Below are positions 15,891 to 24,990 of a stretch of 64,000 bases of DNA, one piece after another. The notes beneath the pieces were generated by a model. That model saw only the letters and a program-made list of their open reading frames with translations. It was not told the DNA's origin and did not search any database. Origin of the DNA: Lachnospiraceae bacterium (GTDB lineage: Bacteria; Bacillota; Clostridia; Lachnospirales; Lachnospiraceae); contig JAAVHZ010000051.1 in NCBI GenBank assembly GCA_014799465.1, positions 28,316-92,315 of the forward strand. Reading direction: 5' to 3'. Made by a program: the position numbers and the translations under genes. Positions within the stretch are counted from its first letter, which is position 1. Each line of letters opens with the position of its first letter.

Positions 15891-18284
15891 TTACTCCATG
15901 TTCTTTAGTGCCTCATTCATTGAAATCTTCTTTATCCTCCTGAAATCAAAAATCATAACAATCAGATATCCTATTAAGACAAACCCAAACATCTTAACAT
16001 ATCCTACCGGTTTAATTGTGTATGTAAACCATCCGCTGTAACTGAACATAATCAATTTCCATGCCTCATTCATAACCAAAGCTCCCAAAACAACACTGAC
16101 AGCATCCGCTATAATCAGAATAATGGTAGTCGAAAAAAGATAAAGATTTGCTATTTCTATATTATCATATCCCAATATTTTAGTCATGGATATTGCATTT
16201 TCGTTCTTCTCAATAATAATCTTAGTAAGAAGATAAATCAATACTGCCGACAAAAGAACACACAGGAACTGGAAATACTGCATATAAGAACCCATTGAAT
16301 GTTCCAGTTGGTCACACATCTTAGTAATATCCCTCTCCGTAATCACAGTTGCAATGCTTTCTTCCTCAATGTCTGTAATTTCCGAATCAGACATATATCC
16401 ACTGAATTCCCCCTCATCCAAATCAAATACAGAACCATAATGTTGTATCGGCATAAAGATGGCAATACTTTGACATTTCTCATAAATTCCCACAACTTCA
16501 AACTGATACTGCCTGTTCTCATACCTTTCATCAAGAGAAATGGTATCTCCCACTTCCAGAGAATACTTATCACTGAAAGGTTCTGAAATATACACTTCAC
16601 CTTCTTTTAATGATTTCAAATCAGCAATACTTACATACCTGCTGTCTTCTGAAATTCCATATACCGAAACCTCTTCATCCAATGAATCACCTTTTTTTTG
16701 CAGCGATTTCATGCTGAATTTCTCAGCATCTTCATTTTCTGTATCAAGCACATTATCTTCGTATGACTTAAGCACATATTGATACTTTGCAAACATCATA
16801 TCCGCAGCATTTTCTTTGTAAAATTCAAGAGTATCAGGCATTCCGACTGCCATTGCAAGCATTACCATAATAAAGAAAATACCGGCAAAAAGAATGATAT
16901 AATTCGGAATATTCTGGAATATAATACGCAGACGAAACCTGTTTAAAAATTTCCATCTCGGAAGTCGCATTGCTTTCTTACGTTTCGTTTTCTTTAAATC
17001 ATGTCTCAAAAACTGCAAAGGTGTATGCTGCATCATTTTAATAATAACAGCAAGATTTACAACAAATATCAGTACCACCGGAATAAAAGTTGTCTTAAAA
17101 AAAGCATCGGGATTCCATATTGTTTCATAGGTTGGAAGGCTATAACTGTTATAGTACATGGATACCACTACATTTTTAAATACAGAATAACCAAGCACAT
17201 TTCCAATGCCTGCCGCAATTAACGTCACAATTACCGGCATGGAAATGTAATGCAGAATCAGTTCTCCTTTGCTATATCCGGAAGCACGAAGTGTACCGAT
17301 AGTCTGTGATTCTTTTGCTATTGTGTTGCTTATCGTAACCGCAAAAATAAAGGCAATAATAACGATTAAGATATCAAGAAGAACACCGCCCATTGCTTCA
17401 TCAGAGCCCATATCATCTGTTGCAAAGTTTATGGCTGAATTCGCATACCTCGGAATATAATCCTCAATTTCATTATCGTTTGCAACGGTCTGCGTGAGCA
17501 GTGCCTTTAAGAAATCATCCGAAAGTCTCTTTTCTTCCTTTTCATCTTTAGGTTCATTCTCATACTTCCATGCATATGTATACCGGATAACCGAATTTAA
17601 GCGGTCAAATCCACTCTCTGTCACCATAGCCACATCAAATTTCAAAGCGTCAAAGATAAAATCTGTATTCTTTTCATGAAGTGTTGAATAATTTGCATAT
17701 GCAATCAATCCGACGACTTTGTAAGACTGTCCTCCTACTGTAATGGTATCTCCCACTTTAATTCCGGCATTATCTGCATGCATACGGTCAACCGCAATTT
17801 CATCTTCCGTATCAGGAAAACTCCCCTCCATAAGGCATGCCAGATTTATCACTTCTGTTTTTGCATAAACTCTTACAGTTCCATCAGCCACACCATCATT
17901 ATTATTATCTTCTTCTTCATTTCGGCAAAAGTTTTCATACAACTGTACCGGAACAGCTTTAAAGTCTGAATTGTCCAATTCTTCTTTAGATTTATCAAGA
18001 TAATACTGCTTAATATCTGCCTTTTCTCCCGACCTGATTGCCGAAAGCAGTTCCTCATCTGCCTTATGATTCAGTTCAAAATGGCCATCTTCCAACTTGT
18101 ATTTTGACACTCCCTGTTCTGCTGCTGTCATCATACTTTCATTTGCAACATACATTCCCGATACAAATCCGATGGTAAGAATCAGAAAAAGGCTTACCAC
18201 AAGATACTTTCTCCAGTCACCCAAAAGTTCTCTGAGAATTCTCTTTAAAAGCGGATTTCTCACTTTCTTCTTATCTTTTTTCAT
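15891..18284 (-). CDS. FtsX-like ABC transporter permease
   Basis: A 797-residue permease. One N-terminal membrane segment (about 27-48) is followed by a large extracellular MacB-PCD-type domain, three segments at about 315-430, then a second half with a segment near 480, another extracellular domain and three C-terminal segments with the FtsX pattern. It ends in the LxxA-like RRIKKISMNEALKNME. The start at 18284 (MKKDKKKVRN) was preferred over an upstream TTG. The gene pairs with the ATPase upstream, 57 bp away. Substrates of such exporters include peptides, lipids and antimicrobials; none can be named here. Confidence 0.88.
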   Translation of the reverse strand: MKKDKKKVRNPLLKRILRELLGDWRKYLVVSLFLILTIGFVSGMYVANESMMTAAEQGVSKYKLEDGHFELNHKADEELLSAIRSGEKADIKQYYLDKSKEELDNSDFKAVPVQLYENFCRNEEEDNNNDGVADGTVRVYAKTEVINLACLMEGSFPDTEDEIAVDRMHADNAGIKVGDTITVGGQSYKVVGLIAYANYSTLHEKNTDFIFDALKFDVAMVTESGFDRLNSVIRYTYAWKYENEPKDEKEEKRLSDDFLKALLTQTVANDNEIEDYIPRYANSAINFATDDMGSDEAMGGVLLDILIVIIAFIFAVTISNTIAKESQTIGTLRASGYSKGELILHYISMPVIVTLIAAGIGNVLGYSVFKNVVVSMYYNSYSLPTYETIWNPDAFFKTTFIPVVLIFVVNLAVIIKMMQHTPLQFLRHDLKKTKRKKAMRLPRWKFLNRFRLRIIFQNIPNYIILFAGIFFIMVMLAMAVGMPDTLEFYKENAADMMFAKYQYVLKSYEDNVLDTENEDAEKFSMKSLQKKGDSLDEEVSVYGISEDSRYVSIADLKSLKEGEVYISEPFSDKYSLEVGDTISLDERYENRQYQFEVVGIYEKCQSIAIFMPIQHYGSVFDLDEGEFSGYMSDSEITDIEEESIATVITERDITKMCDQLEHSMGSYMQYFQFLCVLLSAVLIYLLTKIIIEKNENAISMTKILGYDNIEIANLYLFSTTIILIIADAVSVVLGALVMNEAWKLIMFSYSGWFTYTIKPVGYVKMFGFVLIGYLIVMIFDFRRIKKISMNEALKNME

Positions 18285-18341
18285 TTTTATAACCACACCC
18301 TTTCTCAATATGCCGGTTCAAATCTAAACACTAATTTGTGA

Positions 18342-19058
18342 TTACCACTCCAAATCTGCAGCCGAAATTTTATCTGCATTGATTATATTATGACGAACAT
18401 TTCCATCATGAAGTTTTATTATATGATCTGCCATATTTTTAATCGCTTCATTATGTGTGACCATAATAACTGTATTTCCATACTTTACATTAACATCTTC
18501 AATCAACTTTAATATTTCCTTTGACGTATTATAATCAAGTGCACCAGTAGGTTCATCACAAAGTAAGATATCAGGATTTTTGACGATTGCACGCCCAATA
18601 GAAACACGCTGCTGCTGCCCTCCTGATAACTGGTTGGGAAGCTTGTATCTGTGGTCATAAAGCCCAAGTGTATTTAAAAGCTCATCAATATCAAGAGGGG
18701 CATCTGACAGATATGCCCCAACCTCTATATTTTCCTTCACATTTAGATTCCCTATCAGATTATACATCTGAAAAACATACCCCAGATGTTTTCTGCGATA
18801 CTGTGTCAGCCTCTTTTCACCTAAATCTTCCAGTTTGTCACCATTTATGGATATATATCCGGAATCAGCACTGTCTATTCCGCCGATTATGTTGAGTAGT
18901 GTAGATTTTCCGGAACCGGAAGGTCCTAAAAGTACACAAAACTCTCCTTTTGCAACTGAAAATTTCATTCCGCGGAGCACTTCCTGACGAGTTTCCCCAC
19001 TTCCAAATCCTTTCTTTAAATCTACAATTTCCAAAAATCTTCTTTCTTCATCTGACAT
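18342..19058 (-). CDS. ABC transporter ATP-binding protein (LolD/MacB type)
   Basis: A 238-residue ATPase with Walker [10 protein letters not shown] (about 42-50), Q-loop YVFQMYNL, signature LSGGQQQRV, Walker [13 protein letters not shown] and the switch MVTHN. The DEPTGALD form is typical of the LolD/MacB class that works with FtsX-type permeases, as encoded next. It follows the DUF3793 gene by 33 bp and may share its strongly regulated promoter. Confidence 0.92.
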   Translation of the reverse strand: MSDEERRFLEIVDLKKGFGSGETRQEVLRGMKFSVAKGEFCVLLGPSGSGKSTLLNIIGGIDSADSGYISINGDKLEDLGEKRLTQYRRKHLGYVFQMYNLIGNLNVKENIEVGAYLSDAPLDIDELLNTLGLYDHRYKLPNQLSGGQQQRVSIGRAIVKNPDILLCDEPTGALDYNTSKEILKLIEDVNVKYGNTVIMVTHNEAIKNMADHIIKLHDGNVRHNIINADKISAADLEW

Positions 19059-19091
19059 TTTACATCCAACCTCCCTAAAAATCTTTCTATA

Positions 19092-19643
19092 TCAACCGGC
19101 AACCGTAAGCCGGTCAACGGATCTTCCTTCGGCAAACTTCTCAGTGTAAACATCCGTACATTTTTTGTACTTCGCAAAAATCATTCGTGCTTTTTCTTCA
19201 TTGCCGTAAACCTTCCAACATCCGGTTAGTTTACTGCCCTGCGCCCTGTTTTCTATAAAACCATTTACATCCTCCGGCGGATAGCCAAGAAACAGTCCGA
19301 TTTCATGAGGGAACTCTCCGCACTCTTTCATTTTCCTGACAAGCCGGGCTATACAGCGTTCCGGCATTTCCGTTTCATATCCTCTTTCTTTAAGTAACCT
19401 GCAGACAAAATCATTCTTTAAATCACGTGAGAGATGGGAAATGCGGTAGACATACACTAACGCACGGTCATTCTGAAACTTAAGCGGCAGCACCCGCAGA
19501 CCTTTCTTCCCCAGCAAATGGTTCCAATGCCTTACTGTATCCCTCATCTCACCTGCATCTGTAAAAGAGCAGGAAAACATATTTCCGGTTTTCATTCCCG
19601 CAAGTGTAGGGGAACAGTGCTTTATTATTATATCTTCTGACAT
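19092..19643 (-). CDS. DUF3793 family protein
   Basis: A 183-residue soluble protein. It begins MSEDIIIKHCSPTLAGMKTG, with NDRALVYVYR and PHEIGLFLGYPPEDV blocks, the hallmark of DUF3793. In Clostridia these genes often sit beside flavodoxin or ferrous-iron genes, and iron-linked control is suspected; the biochemical role is unknown. The start at 19643 has AGGAG 5 nt upstream. The leader is about 270 nt long and carries three palindromic sites. The upstream in-frame extension to 19754 has no ribosome site and is judged untranslated. Confidence 0.82.
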   Translation of the reverse strand: MSEDIIIKHCSPTLAGMKTGNMFSCSFTDAGEMRDTVRHWNHLLGKKGLRVLPLKFQNDRALVYVYRISHLSRDLKNDFVCRLLKERGYETEMPERCIARLVRKMKECGEFPHEIGLFLGYPPEDVNGFIENRAQGSKLTGCWKVYGNEEKARMIFAKYKKCTDVYTEKFAEGRSVDRLTVAG

Positions 19644-19794
19644 TTTTTCTCCTTTCTGCCTCTCTGTAATACTTTTTAATGTGGCAATAGAATTGGTGTT
19701 GAAATGTGCAAACTTTACATTCTGTCTGTTTATTTCATTTAATTTGTGGTTCACCTTTACTTTATTATTGCACTTATATATCTTTTTTATTTTA

Positions 19795-19952
19795 GTTAGT
19801 TATGTCTAACCAACCGATAAAAAAATATGCACTTCTTTCGTGCTCTTTTGAGTTAGTATCGACTAACGCATTATTTTAATAAATGCGGCTTTCTTGTGTT
19901 AGTAGCCGCTAACTCTTTAATAAGTATACCCCTTTTACATTGTTTTTGTCAA
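19795..19952 (-). promoter_or_regulatory. Promoter with three GTTAG-N6-CTAAC operators, upstream of DUF3793
   Basis: On the minus strand TTGACA (19947-19952) and TATACT (19923-19928) are 18 bp apart. Downstream of the -10 lie three inverted repeats of the same form: 19898-19913, 19852-19867 and 19795-19810, each GTTAG, 6 bp, CTAAC. The half-site resembles the TTAG/CTAA half of DtxR/IdeR-type metal repressors, though the spacing differs. The first site overlaps the predicted transcription start. The remaining 19644-19794 leader holds nothing else that was recognised. Confidence 0.75.
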
Positions 19953-19990
19953 TAGTATATAATTCCATTTTTTGACAGAATGATAACTCA

Positions 19991-20704
19991 TCATGTAAAA
20001 TCCATAACCTTTTCCGAAAGTGGCCGTTCCGCATCCACATAATATTTGCTTAGATTATTTTCGTCCACATAAACATCAATTTCACTTCCTATACCGAAAA
20101 CATTGCTTGGATCTGTCCAGAGGTTTTCGCTTTTAAAGCGAACCGTACAACCTGTATTATAATTATACCATGTACAATAAATAATATAAGGATTTTGCCC
20201 ATTAACAGCCAAACTTGTGTTCAAACTAATTTCTCCAACTGTAGCATGCAAAACACGTCCTTTTTCAAGCAGACGTTTTTTCTGTAAGATTTTCTTAATC
20301 GAAAAACATAATGGAATGACACCTACGCAAAAACTTACTATTCCCATAATTGACAACGTTATGACTACGATATAAAAATTTGAATTCGTTTCCACTCTTC
20401 CCGGATTTTTAGGATCACATAAAAGATCTATGCTCTTACCAACATACATGTTACTACTATATTCATTCAATCTAACCATCTCATATGTCTGACCCTTAAA
20501 TGTGTATGTAACAAAAACCTGATGATGTGCGTCTCCATCATTGTCATAGCGAGTATTAATATCTTCAATTTTTGCGGTAATGCTTACAGCTGACTTCCTG
20601 AACTGTATTCCTCTGACAAATACCCAGACTGCACATAAGATTACTGCAATCCCTACTACTGCAAATATTGAAAAACAAACTATCGGAACCATCTTTTTCT
20701 TCAT
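19991..20704 (-). CDS. DUF3592 domain membrane protein
   Basis: A 237-residue protein with membrane segments at about 8-30 and 108-132. Between and after them are two copies of the small beta domain of DUF3592: ITAKIEDINTRY...VFVTYTFKGQTYE, then LHATVGEISLNTS...IYCTWYNYNTG. The LLCDPKNPGRV stretch is a typical family element. Function unknown. AAAGGAGA lies upstream. It stands as a single gene between the DUF3793 promoter and the CPBP operon. Confidence 0.8.
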   Translation of the reverse strand: MKKKMVPIVCFSIFAVVGIAVILCAVWVFVRGIQFRKSAVSITAKIEDINTRYDNDGDAHHQVFVTYTFKGQTYEMVRLNEYSSNMYVGKSIDLLCDPKNPGRVETNSNFYIVVITLSIMGIVSFCVGVIPLCFSIKKILQKKRLLEKGRVLHATVGEISLNTSLAVNGQNPYIIYCTWYNYNTGCTVRFKSENLWTDPSNVFGIGSEIDVYVDENNLSKYYVDAERPLSEKVMDFT

Positions 20705-20797
20705 TTATGTAATGTCTCCTTTCAATTCCCTCTCTTTTTACCTTACCTCAAAAAAGTCAGAGACGCAAGTATCTTTCGCAAAAAATATAGGTGTCAT

Positions 20798-21646
20798 CTA
20801 TTTTATTATCATTACAATCAAGGTTAATGCCATATAAAACCAAATACCTTTATTGCTGAATATTTCTTTCATTGTGCCTTTTTTAATAAAAAATGACTCA
20901 CCATCTATAACCACTTTCTTCTTATTTACTATAAACATAATTAAACCTATTACACCCGATAACATTAACAGCATTGAATAAATACCTGTCACAATCATTG
21001 AGATATTTAATAATGATTGTATTATTACACTACCAAAAAAATTCGACAATGCATGCATAAATATTACCAATTTAATATTGCCCGTTTTTACCATTAAATA
21101 TGACCATATCATACCTAAAATAAAAGTATATATAATATGAGGAACTCCTAAGGACACACCATGTACAATACCAAAACAGAATGAAGAAACCAGCATATAA
21201 AATCCTTCTCCATATTTCAACAGCTTATCTGCAAGTATTTTTCTAAACACAATTTCTTCTATTATAGGATTAAATATCAGTAACATAAAGAGCATATATA
21301 ATGATGTTGCATTTATATCTGCCGAAGTATTATCTGCACCTAAGACTGTTGATATATTAACCATCACACTCAAAACCATTATAGCAGTGAATTGCAATAA
21401 AAAACTCAATCCTATAGTTCTTAATGAAATTTTCTTCTTTTCATATTTCTGAACAGATACCTTTTTTGTAATCAAAACAAACATCCCAAGACCAATTACA
21501 TATAAAACTACTAAACCAAGCAGTGATTTTAAAGAATCTGCAATAGGAATATATTCCTCCAGAAAATAAGAATACATCCAATATATACCAAACATAATTG
21601 CAATTCCAAATGTTGTCCTTCCCAGATCTTTAGTTTTATCACACAT
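20798..21646 (-). CDS. CPBP family intramembrane metalloprotease
   Basis: A 282-residue polytopic protein with about eight membrane segments. The Abi/CPBP motifs are present: EEIVFRKIL (motif 1, catalytic Glu pair), FCFGIVHG (motif 2 His) and FMHALSNFFGS (motif 3). Such proteases can process membrane peptides or confer bacteriocin self-immunity. The start at 21646 sits 8 nt after GGAGG, which is inside the end of the DUF3021 gene, so the two are coupled (8-bp overlap). Confidence 0.88.
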   Translation of the reverse strand: MCDKTKDLGRTTFGIAIMFGIYWMYSYFLEEYIPIADSLKSLLGLVVLYVIGLGMFVLITKKVSVQKYEKKKISLRTIGLSFLLQFTAIMVLSVMVNISTVLGADNTSADINATSLYMLFMLLIFNPIIEEIVFRKILADKLLKYGEGFYMLVSSFCFGIVHGVSLGVPHIIYTFILGMIWSYLMVKTGNIKLVIFMHALSNFFGSVIIQSLLNISMIVTGIYSMLLMLSGVIGLIMFIVNKKKVVIDGESFFIKKGTMKEIFSNKGIWFYMALTLIVMIIK

Positions 21647-22079
21647 TTTTCCTACCTCCATTTTGGTACTCTTTAAGTTTCGCAGTGTACTTTTTTCCTC
21701 TTATCAGATGCTCTATTTCAAACAAAACTATAGAAATCACTCCACACCCAATAAATATCCCGACAAATTTAATATAAGTACTTATTACATCCAATTTTGT
21801 TATCCAGCAAAATGCTATTGAGCATATAAAAGTTATTATCGAAAAAGGTACAATGAATATACAAACCCTTTTTACATCTGTCATTTGTTTAAATATGCAT
21901 GTTCCAAATGCAAATTCCATCAAAATTCCACCTATGACTGCAAGCAGTAATAACTCCGCTAAACGTCTGATTGGAATTGTTTCTACACCCCTTGATAAAC
22001 TAATTATAGTAAAGCAAACCACCATAATTGCAAAGGTACCTGCAATCTGACCGGGTACATTTTTTAAAAATTTTTTCAT
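21639..22079 (-). CDS. DUF3021 domain membrane protein
   Basis: A 146-residue protein with four membrane segments at about 13-30, 41-60, 70-92 and 100-122, and a charged C-terminal tail. DUF3021 proteins nearly always accompany a LytTR regulator and are thought to hold it at the membrane or inhibit it, by analogy with known LytTR inhibitor pairs. The start overlaps the LytTR stop by 1 nt (TAATG). Confidence 0.85.
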   Translation of the reverse strand: MKKFLKNVPGQIAGTFAIMVVCFTIISLSRGVETIPIRRLAELLLLAVIGGILMEFAFGTCIFKQMTDVKRVCIFIVPFSIITFICSIAFCWITKLDVISTYIKFVGIFIGCGVISIVLFEIEHLIRGKKYTAKLKEYQNGGRKNV

Positions 22080-22537
22080 TATCGTTTACCTCCTAATCCT
22101 AATTTTTCTTTCAATACCGGTGCATATTGGCGGGATATATATAGTTTTTCGTTATTGTCCATTGTGGCAAGTATTTTGCCTCCAAAATCCGGTTTCAATG
22201 AATGTATTCTATTTATATTTACTATACAAGACTTAGATATTCTAATATAATCCAGAACATTATACTTTTCCTCTATTTCATATAATTTACAACCTAATTC
22301 ATAAACATTATCAGATGTATAACCAAATGTCTTTCTATCTACCGATTCAATATACAGAATATCATTTATGCCTAAGTTATATAGTTTTCCTTCAGAACTC
22401 CCAATAAAATTATTTTCAATTTCATCCAGATGCTCAACAAACTCAATAAGTTTATTTACCTGCTCATTCTTTTCTTTATATTCAACAGTTACTTTTGTTT
22501 TTTCTATATGTCGATTCTGAATAAGTTTTAAAAGCAT
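22079..22537 (-). CDS. LytTR family DNA-binding regulator
   Basis: A 152-residue protein. The LytTR domain covers about residues 48-148: NDILYIESVDRKTFGYTSD, LYEIEEKYNVLDYIRISKSC and NINRIHSLKPDFGGKI are the usual blocks. There is no receiver domain; the N-terminal 45 residues are a helical stretch. It should bind the direct repeats just upstream of its own promoter and control the operon, with the DUF3021 protein as its likely partner. Confidence 0.92.
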   Translation of the reverse strand: MLLKLIQNRHIEKTKVTVEYKEKNEQVNKLIEFVEHLDEIENNFIGSSEGKLYNLGINDILYIESVDRKTFGYTSDNVYELGCKLYEIEEKYNVLDYIRISKSCIVNINRIHSLKPDFGGKILATMDNNEKLYISRQYAPVLKEKLGLGGKR

Positions 22538-22560
22538 ACCCTAATCTCCTTTCTGCAGCA

Positions 22561-22633
22561 ATTATAACAATTATTTTATCTGTATCAATAACTTCTGACA
22601 TAAGTTGCATTTACAGCTACATAAGCTGCATTT
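22561..22633 (-). promoter_or_regulatory. LytTR operon promoter with upstream direct repeats
   Basis: On the minus strand TTGATA (22583-22588) and a perfect TATAAT (22561-22566) are 16 bp apart. Just upstream lie two direct repeats, ACATAAGTTGCATTT (22598-22612) and ACATAAGCTGCATTT (22619-22633), with a 21-bp period, two helical turns. Paired direct repeats one or two turns apart are the normal LytTR binding arrangement, and the position next to the -35 fits activation or autoregulation. Confidence 0.75.
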
Positions 22634-22789
22634 TTTATCCTATTGTCCTACCCATATACTTTTTCACATATTTTTAACAATTTAACTCTATCATATTTTG
22701 TTAAATATAGTATAATGGTAGCGTTATAAGTCCGTGTACTGCCGGATATATATTTAAGAATATTATGTGGTACAGAAAAGAGGAAAAAC

Positions 22790-24292
22790 ATGAGTGATGA
22801 TAAAATCGTCAAAGAAACTTCTTTATTTAAAAGAAAAAGGAAACTTATTATAATAACAGCAGTGTTGATACTAATCGCAGTTGTATGTATATTCTTTATT
22901 GTCAGACATTTTCAAAATAAGAATGATGAGAATAAAGCATATGTCACATCTGTAGCAGAGCTTACAGGATATGGTTCATTAGGTGTTGCAGGCAGATTTA
23001 CAGGAGTTGTTGAATCTCAAAAAGCAATAACGGTAAATGCTGACAGCAGCAAGACTATAAAAACCTGCTTTGTGAATGTGGGAGACCAGGTCACTGCCGG
23101 AACCCAGTTATTTGAATACGATACTAATGAGATTAATTTGTCAATAGAAGAACTCCAGTTGGAAATTGATAAACTTAATATAGAGATTAATTCTGCAAGA
23201 CAGCAGATTGCACAGCTTGAATCCGAAAAAGCATCTGCTCCTGCTGACGAACAGTTAAGCTACACTATGCAGATACAATCCCTGAATACTGATATTGCAT
23301 CGAATCAATATGATGTCAACAGTAAACTGGCAGAACTTGAGAAACTGAAAGCAAGCCTTTCTAACGCAATAGTTACCAGTACCGCTGATGGTATTATTAA
23401 ATCTATAGGTAATGAATCCTCCTCTTTTGGAGATGACTCCGATATGGAAGGAAGTGCAAACGAGACTCCATATATTTCAATACTTCCTTTAGGTGATTAT
23501 CAGATTAAGGGAATATTGACTGAACTTAACATGGGTGATATGGCTGAGGGTTCAAACGTAATCATCAGATCCAGAGTAGACAGCTCCAAATCCGTAAAAG
23601 GTACAGTTTCTAAAATAGATTTTAACAATCCTATATCAAATTCCGGCGGCTCAGATATGTATATGGACATGGATGGCGGTTCTTCCTCCGGTGAACCTGC
23701 ATCTAAATGGTATTTCTATGTTACATTCGAGAATACAGAAAACCTTATACTGGGACAGCATGTATTTATTGAACCGGACTATGGTCAGAGTGAATCAAAA
23801 GAGGGACTGTGGATTTCAGAATTGTTCCTTGGCAAGAATGATGATGGCAGCTACTTCGCATGGAAGGAAAAAAATGGAAAGCTTGTTAAACAGAATCTGG
23901 AACTTGGCGAATATAACAGCGAAAACATGGAATATCAGATTTTAAAAGGCTTAACAACGGATGATTATATTGCATTTCCTTCTGATGAACTGTTTGAAGG
24001 TCAGCCGGTGACCCATTCAGAAGAAGCTATTGGCAATATAGGAGATTTAGACCAGGATATTGATATGGATAATTTTGATGGTGATATTGACTTCGATAAT
24101 ATTGACGGTGACGGCGATATTGACTTCGATAATATTGACGATGACGAGGATGTTGACTTCGATAATGTTGACGATGACGGCGATATTGACTTCGATAATA
24201 TTGACGATGACGATGATGTTGACTTCGATAATGTTGACGATGATGACATACCTGATACTCCAGAGGGCGATGACGAGGAGGATGCTGAATAA
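22790..24292 (+). CDS. HlyD/MacA-type adaptor protein with Asp-rich repeat tail
   Basis: A 500-residue membrane-fusion protein. One membrane segment is at about 18-39. A biotinyl-lipoyl-like part (VVESQKAITVNAD...CFVNVGDQVTAGTQLFEYD), a coiled-coil hairpin at about 115-205 and a beta-barrel region follow. The last 75 residues are an acidic tail of 11-residue repeats of the type DIDFDNIDDDG, coded by 33-bp tandem repeats. Possible roles are calcium binding or wall interaction. It is the first gene of a four-gene exporter operon; its stop overlaps the next start (TAATG). The promoter is not clear; a TATAAT is at 22711. Confidence 0.85.
   Translation: MSDDKIVKETSLFKRKRKLIIITAVLILIAVVCIFFIVRHFQNKNDENKAYVTSVAELTGYGSLGVAGRFTGVVESQKAITVNADSSKTIKTCFVNVGDQVTAGTQLFEYDTNEINLSIEELQLEIDKLNIEINSARQQIAQLESEKASAPADEQLSYTMQIQSLNTDIASNQYDVNSKLAELEKLKASLSNAIVTSTADGIIKSIGNESSSFGDDSDMEGSANETPYISILPLGDYQIKGILTELNMGDMAEGSNVIIRSRVDSSKSVKGTVSKIDFNNPISNSGGSDMYMDMDGGSSSGEPASKWYFYVTFENTENLILGQHVFIEPDYGQSESKEGLWISELFLGKNDDGSYFAWKEKNGKLVKQNLELGEYNSENMEYQILKGLTTDDYIAFPSDELFEGQPVTHSEEAIGNIGDLDQDIDMDNFDGDIDFDNIDGDGDIDFDNIDDDEDVDFDNVDDDGDIDFDNIDDDDDVDFDNVDDDDIPDTPEGDDEEDAE
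24083..24247 (+). repeat. Five 33-bp tandem repeats coding an Asp-rich tail
   Basis: Five in-frame units of 33 bp (24083, 24116, 24149, 24182, 24215) each encode 11 residues such as DIDFDNIDDDG or DVDFDNVDDDG. Units alternate between an Ile and a Val form. Copy number may vary between strains through slippage. Confidence 0.9.
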
Positions 24293-24990
24293 TGATAATT
24301 GAACTTTCAAATATTTTTAAATCTTACCAGAATGGTAAGTTGGAAGTTCCCGTCCTGAAAGATATCTCCCTTCAAATCGATAAGGGAGAATATGTGGCGA
24401 TTATGGGAGCTTCCGGCTCAGGAAAATCCACTCTCATGAATATTGTGGGATGCCTTGACAGACCTACCAAGGGCGAATACCTGTTTGAAGGTGAAAATAT
24501 ATTTGGATATAGTGATAAAGCCTTATCTGACTTAAGACTGAATAAAATAGGCTTTGTATTCCAGAGCTTTCATCTTCTGCCGGGACAGAATGCCATCAGC
24601 AATGTAATGCTTCCGCTTCAGTATGCCGGCGTGCCTAAGAAGGACCGCCGTGAAATTGCAGCACAAGTATTAGACAGAGTAGGACTCGGTGACCGTATGA
24701 ATTTTAAACCCAACCAGCTTTCCGGCGGACAGTGCCAGCGTGTAGCCATTGCAAGGGCAATGGTAAATAAACCTGACATACTTTTAGCCGATGAACCTAC
24801 CGGAGCACTTGATTCAAAATCCGGTGAACAGATAATGGAATTGTTCTCTAAACTTAATGATGAAGGCGTTACGGTAGTTATGATAACCCATGAAGCCGAA
24901 ATAGCCGAGCATGCAAAACGCATTATTCATATTAAAGACGGACAGATTATAGAACCCGCCACGGAGGTGATACACAATGAAAAAGAATAA
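24292..24990 (+). CDS. MacB-type ABC transporter ATP-binding protein
   Basis: A 232-residue ATPase. Walker A GASGSGKS is at 39-46, Q-loop FVFQSFHLLPGQ, signature LSGGQCQRVAIARA, Walker [13 protein letters not shown] and the switch MITHE. This sequence type is characteristic of LolD/MacB ATPases. It sits between two adaptor genes: overlapping the first by 1 nt and the second by 14 nt. Confidence 0.94.
   Translation: MIIELSNIFKSYQNGKLEVPVLKDISLQIDKGEYVAIMGASGSGKSTLMNIVGCLDRPTKGEYLFEGENIFGYSDKALSDLRLNKIGFVFQSFHLLPGQNAISNVMLPLQYAGVPKKDRREIAAQVLDRVGLGDRMNFKPNQLSGGQCQRVAIARAMVNKPDILLADEPTGALDSKSGEQIMELFSKLNDEGVTVVMITHEAEIAEHAKRIIHIKDGQIIEPATEVIHNEKE

Noticed and set aside
19644..19754. N-terminal extension of the DUF3793 protein
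   Set aside because: The extension has no ribosome site, while the ATG at 19643 has AGGAG at good spacing and begins the conserved family N-terminus.
24083..24247. Possible CRISPR-like array (regular 33-bp period)
   Set aside because: The units are contiguous without spacers and are in frame within a coding sequence.
24001..24310. Open frames on both strands opposite the Asp-rich repeat
   Set aside because: They are shadows of the 33-bp tandem repeats of the adaptor gene; their low-complexity products have no ribosome sites.
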